Of a stretch of 44,880 nucleotides of DNA, positions 42,128 through 44,880 are shown piece by piece. Source of the DNA: QALR01 sp045646925 (GTDB lineage Bacteria; Bacillota; Clostridia; Oscillospirales; CAG-272); assembly GCA_045646925.1 (NCBI GenBank), contig JAZRLQ010000091.1:1-44880 (forward strand), written 5' to 3'. Within the stretch, counting starts at the first letter, position 1; every line of letters starts with the position of its first letter. Under the pieces are notes generated by a model. The model ran no database searches. It was given only the letters and a program-made list of their open reading frames with translations, and was not told the DNA's origin. The translations under genes and the position numbers were made by a program.

Positions 42128-43192
42128 TCAGACATTGATTTGTCGGATGTATTCAAGTTGTTTTTGTTCAAAATCCGCTTCCGCTTGGAACGGGAGCTTT
42201 TTGAGTTTCTTCTGATAATCCTCCAGCGCCTTTTGCGCGGCGGAGGGGTCCTTTTTGCTCAAAAGAAGATGTGCGTAGGAGGCTCTGTGGAAAGAGGCGA
42301 GCGTGCGCAGCGCGGGGATCTTTTTCACCTGCTCATAATATTCGTCCGCGAGAGAGGACTCGTCGCCGAGAATGCTATCCAGATAGATCGCTTCCAGCTG
42401 CAATGCGTACTTATATAAAGGGAAAATGAAGGGCGCGTTGCCGAGCGCGAAGGCGATGGCGGCTCGTGCCTTTTGATAGTCACCTTTGTCCTCGAGACGT
42501 TCGACGACTGCAAGCACCTGCCAGATGATGAGCGGATTGGAAAGCTCCGTTTTGTCCGGCATGAAGAAAAGCTCCTCGGGCATATCGGCGGTGGGAACGT
42601 TTTGCGCGTGTAATGAAACGTATTCGAGTTGGTTCCAAAGCGCGCGCTTGGCGGCACTGCTTTTTCGCGCCATCTTCATATTCGTAGCGTCGTTGACCAT
42701 GCTTTTTCCGTTCGTGGGGATGGCGTTGAACAGATTCATGAGAAAAGAGACAAGACCGAATCGCGCGAGATGAAAGCCTGCCGTTGCGTTCGGGAGGAAG
42801 AACGAGGCGATGATGAGGATCAGGGAAAGGTAACCGCAAAAGAGAATGCCGCCCAAATTATATAACGCAAAGGGATAGTAGCCTTTTTTCATTCTCGGCG
42901 GCGCCATCAGACACTGTCCGCCCGTTCCTGGGACGGACGAGCGTCTGTATTGCCATTTTCCGTCGATCTTGACCAGCATACAGGAAAAAATACGGAAGGA
43001 AATGGGTCGGTATCCCGTCAGAAGACCTCCGATCAAGTGTCCGAGCTCGTGAATGATAATGGAAAAGGGGACCGCGGAGAAGAGGACCACGAGTGTTTCC
43101 AATGGATATTCCGTCTGCTGTGCGATAAGCCAGTACAATGCGACGGCGTAAATGCAAAGCAGAATGATCGCCAGAAATTTCTTGTTTTTCAT
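42128..43192 (-). CDS. M50 family (site-2 protease-like) zinc metalloprotease
   Basis: The 354-aa protein has N-terminal membrane helices, the zinc motif IIIHELGHLIGG, further helices and the second M50 motif LFNAIPTNGKSMVND. The C-terminal third is soluble and helical, possibly TPR-like. Such proteases cut within membranes. The substrate is unknown. It shares the operon with trkA-trkH and lies 26 bases after the GH2 gene. Confidence 0.82.
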   Translation of the reverse strand: MKNKKFLAIILLCIYAVALYWLIAQQTEYPLETLVVLFSAVPFSIIIHELGHLIGGLLTGYRPISFRIFSCMLVKIDGKWQYRRSSVPGTGGQCLMAPPRMKKGYYPFALYNLGGILFCGYLSLILIIASFFLPNATAGFHLARFGLVSFLMNLFNAIPTNGKSMVNDATNMKMARKSSAAKRALWNQLEYVSLHAQNVPTADMPEELFFMPDKTELSNPLIIWQVLAVVERLEDKGDYQKARAAIAFALGNAPFIFPLYKYALQLEAIYLDSILGDESSLADEYYEQVKKIPALRTLASFHRASYAHLLLSKKDPSAAQKALEDYQKKLKKLPFQAEADFEQKQLEYIRQINV

Positions 43193-43218
43193 GGGAACGT
43201 CCTTTCTGCAAAGCGCTT

Positions 43219-44880
43219 TTATTCGTACTGAACCAATCGGTTGTAGAAGCTTCTTGCGACGGGGTTCATCATATGGGAAGCCAAGTCGACTTGGTTGATG
43301 ATCAGCTTTCCTCGTCCGAGTTTAAATTCTGCGCAGGCGAGCGCGGGATAGAGGGGCTGTCCCCACGCGCTACCCTTCAGACTGTTTCCGCTCGTGAGAA
43401 TAGGCTTTGCTCCTTCTGCGGTGAAGGTGCATCGGATCAGCGGCGTGATCATATCCGCTTTCTGATCGTACCAAAGGCGGAAGTCGTAGGGCGCGTATCC
43501 TTTGACGAGCGGATGTCCCGTCTTTCTCGAAACGAAATGGAGCGGGCGCATACCGCAGGCTTTTACCTTGACGGTGAGCGTGTCACCGAATTGATATTCA
43601 CCGGGACGGAGTCCGTTCAGAATGACGGTCTTGCCTTTTTCGGCTTCCTCGACGATCGTTTTCATCTTGGTCGGAAGCTCATAGGCATCGCAGATCAATG
43701 CGGTGGGCTCTGCGATCTCTTCCTCACGGAAAAATTCCATAGGCTCGTCGCAATAGTGAATGACCTCGCCGTTCTTGTCGAGAAGGATCGCGCGCAGGGT
43801 GTAAGCCGCGCGGTGATCGGTTTGCGGCGCTTTGAAGGTGATCTCGCCTTGCATGAACGAGCTGTTCTCGCTGAATTTTGCGTCGTATTCGCCACAGAGC
43901 GCAAGCGTGCCGTCTTGCTTCAAAAGCTCAAGGCGCATTTTGTGACCATCGGAGGTGATATGCGTATCGTTGCAGATGAAAAGCTCTGTTTTGACGGTCT
44001 CGTTTGAAAAATACGTTTTCCTGTCGGAGCGGATATTGATCATCAGAGGTGTCAGTGCGTCCTGATAAGCAAAATACGCGGGCTTGGGATTGCGTTCACA
44101 GTCCACGATGGTCTTCATCCAACCGGAAGGCCATGCATCGATGAAGAGGTGGATGGCAATGGTGACCATGTTGGGATCGCGGCGGAATGCTTCGGTCTGC
44201 AATTTTGTACCGAAGCTTTGGTGGATGTGGCTTTCTCTGACCCAATTTTCAAGATCGTCTTGCGTGTCGTAATAGAAATAATGCATATTTCCGCTTTGAG
44301 AGTCCTTGATCTTGGCGGGGGTCCAGATCTTTTCTTCTTCCGCCGTTGCGGGCAACCATTCCTTCGGATAACGTGCGCGCATGAGCGGAACGGGATCGAG
44401 ACCTTCCGCGCCGAATTCGCCGCAACCGTAGTACCAGCCGTCCTTGACACCGAGCCAGTAGCCGCGGTGCAGCTTGCCCATGTCGATGCCGTGCCCGTTA
44501 TACCACGTGCAATAGCAGTGGTTGTCGGGGAGCGTGTTGTCCGGCGGATCGTAGTCGCCGTCAATATGTTTGATCACGCGATCGGGATTCAAAAGATGGA
44601 CGGCAGAGTCGCAAGCGGCGTAAAAAGCGTCCGTTTCCTCGCGCACGAGATGTCTGTGCGGACGGTTTCCTCCGTTTGCCATGGGCTCGTTCATATAAGA
44701 GATCAGAATGCTCGACGGATGGGAGCGGATTCTCTTTTCCATTTCCTCCGATTGGCGGATGCCCTCCGCGAATTTCGTGCGGCGCATGACCGTGAAGAGC
44801 GGAAGGTCGGTTTGCAACATCAGACCGATTTCGTCGCAAAGCGCGTAAATTTCTTTTTGGACGGGTCTTTGTGTCAGTCG
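43219..44880 (-). CDS. Glycoside hydrolase family 2 protein (5' part outside window)
   Basis: The visible 553 residues belong to a beta-galactosidase, beta-glucuronidase or beta-mannosidase type enzyme. Features are LCDEIGLMLQTDLP, ISYMNEP with the catalytic acid/base Glu, and CGEFGAEGLDP with the likely nucleophile. The C-terminal part holds beta-sandwich-type domains. Sequence continues in frame to base 44880, so the true start lies beyond the window. The substrate cannot be told. No signal peptide can be judged. Confidence 0.88.
   Translation of the reverse strand, partial: RLTQRPVQKEIYALCDEIGLMLQTDLPLFTVMRRTKFAEGIRQSEEMEKRIRSHPSSILISYMNEPMANGGNRPHRHLVREETDAFYAACDSAVHLLNPDRVIKHIDGDYDPPDNTLPDNHCYCTWYNGHGIDMGKLHRGYWLGVKDGWYYGCGEFGAEGLDPVPLMRARYPKEWLPATAEEEKIWTPAKIKDSQSGNMHYFYYDTQDDLENWVRESHIHQSFGTKLQTEAFRRDPNMVTIAIHLFIDAWPSGWMKTIVDCERNPKPAYFAYQDALTPLMINIRSDRKTYFSNETVKTELFICNDTHITSDGHKMRLELLKQDGTLALCGEYDAKFSENSSFMQGEITFKAPQTDHRAAYTLRAILLDKNGEVIHYCDEPMEFFREEEIAEPTALICDAYELPTKMKTIVEEAEKGKTVILNGLRPGEYQFGDTLTVKVKACGMRPLHFVSRKTGHPLVKGYAPYDFRLWYDQKADMITPLIRCTFTAEGAKPILTSGNSLKGSAWGQPLYPALACAEFKLGRGKLIINQVDLASHMMNPVARSFYNRLVQYE

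Overview
The window looks like a chromosomal segment of an endospore-forming anaerobe of the class Clostridia (Bacillota). The evidence is a complete spoIIA operon (spoIIAA, spoIIAB, sigF), an IspH protein fused to ribosomal S1 domains next to cmk and plsC (a typical clostridial arrangement), strong AGGAGG-type ribosome binding sites and TTGACA/TATAAT promoters. The genus cannot be told from the sequence. No tRNA, rRNA, CRISPR array or conjugation gene was seen.

Left chromosomal part (1-12540). A leftward operon (abcF, a HI0933-like flavoprotein, cmk, plsC, ispH-S1) diverges from a rightward salvage operon (deoB, cdd, a small membrane protein). A strong terminator separates the latter from the leftward spoIIA operon. 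Next come three small leftward genes (55-aa protein, P-loop kinase-like, DUF3784-like), a GrpB-family gene and two lipoprotein genes. Three of these leftward units have nearly identical promoters (TTTACT-N17-TATAAT with an extended -10).

Central genomic island (about 12571-31688, 19.1 kb). A 19-bp direct repeat lies at both ends. The right copy is the 3' end of rpsI (last codons plus stop). The left copy stands alone next to a leftward terminator that looks like the original rpsI terminator. The interior carries a tyrosine integrase, two excisionase-like HTH proteins, a D5/P4-type SF3 helicase-primase, a small serine recombinase and a Mor-like regulator. I read it as an integrative element that uses the rpsI 3' end as its attachment site. 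I saw no relaxase, terminase or capsid gene, so it may be satellite-like or mobilised in trans. Its cargo falls in blocks: (a) a five-gene operon with a Mor-type regulator, two proteins with the same N-terminal zinc-ribbon spacing, a 20-cysteine exported protein and an Lgt-like membrane enzyme whose signature residues are replaced by cysteines; (b) a predicted amidoligase with N-terminal zinc-binding motifs, a class II glutamine amidotransferase, a 24-codon micro-ORF and the serine recombinase; (c) a 420-aa unknown protein behind a promoter flanked by repeated motifs; (d) between the integrase and rpsI, an XRE-AAA-DUF4143-like fusion and a DUF262/DUF1524 (GmrSD-like) putative defence gene.

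Right chromosomal part (31676-44880). Leftward rplM-rpsI diverges from a rightward run of prfA, a Sua5-type threonylcarbamoyl-AMP synthase, coaE, a protein with two lytic transglycosylase domains, an M18 aminopeptidase and an S1-domain RNA-binding protein. Convergent to this is a leftward group: a glycoside hydrolase family 2 enzyme (cut by the window edge), an M50 metalloprotease, trkA and trkH.

The best candidates for an undescribed system are operon (a), the zinc-ribbon/Cys-rich/Lgt-like set, followed by the amidoligase-amidotransferase block.
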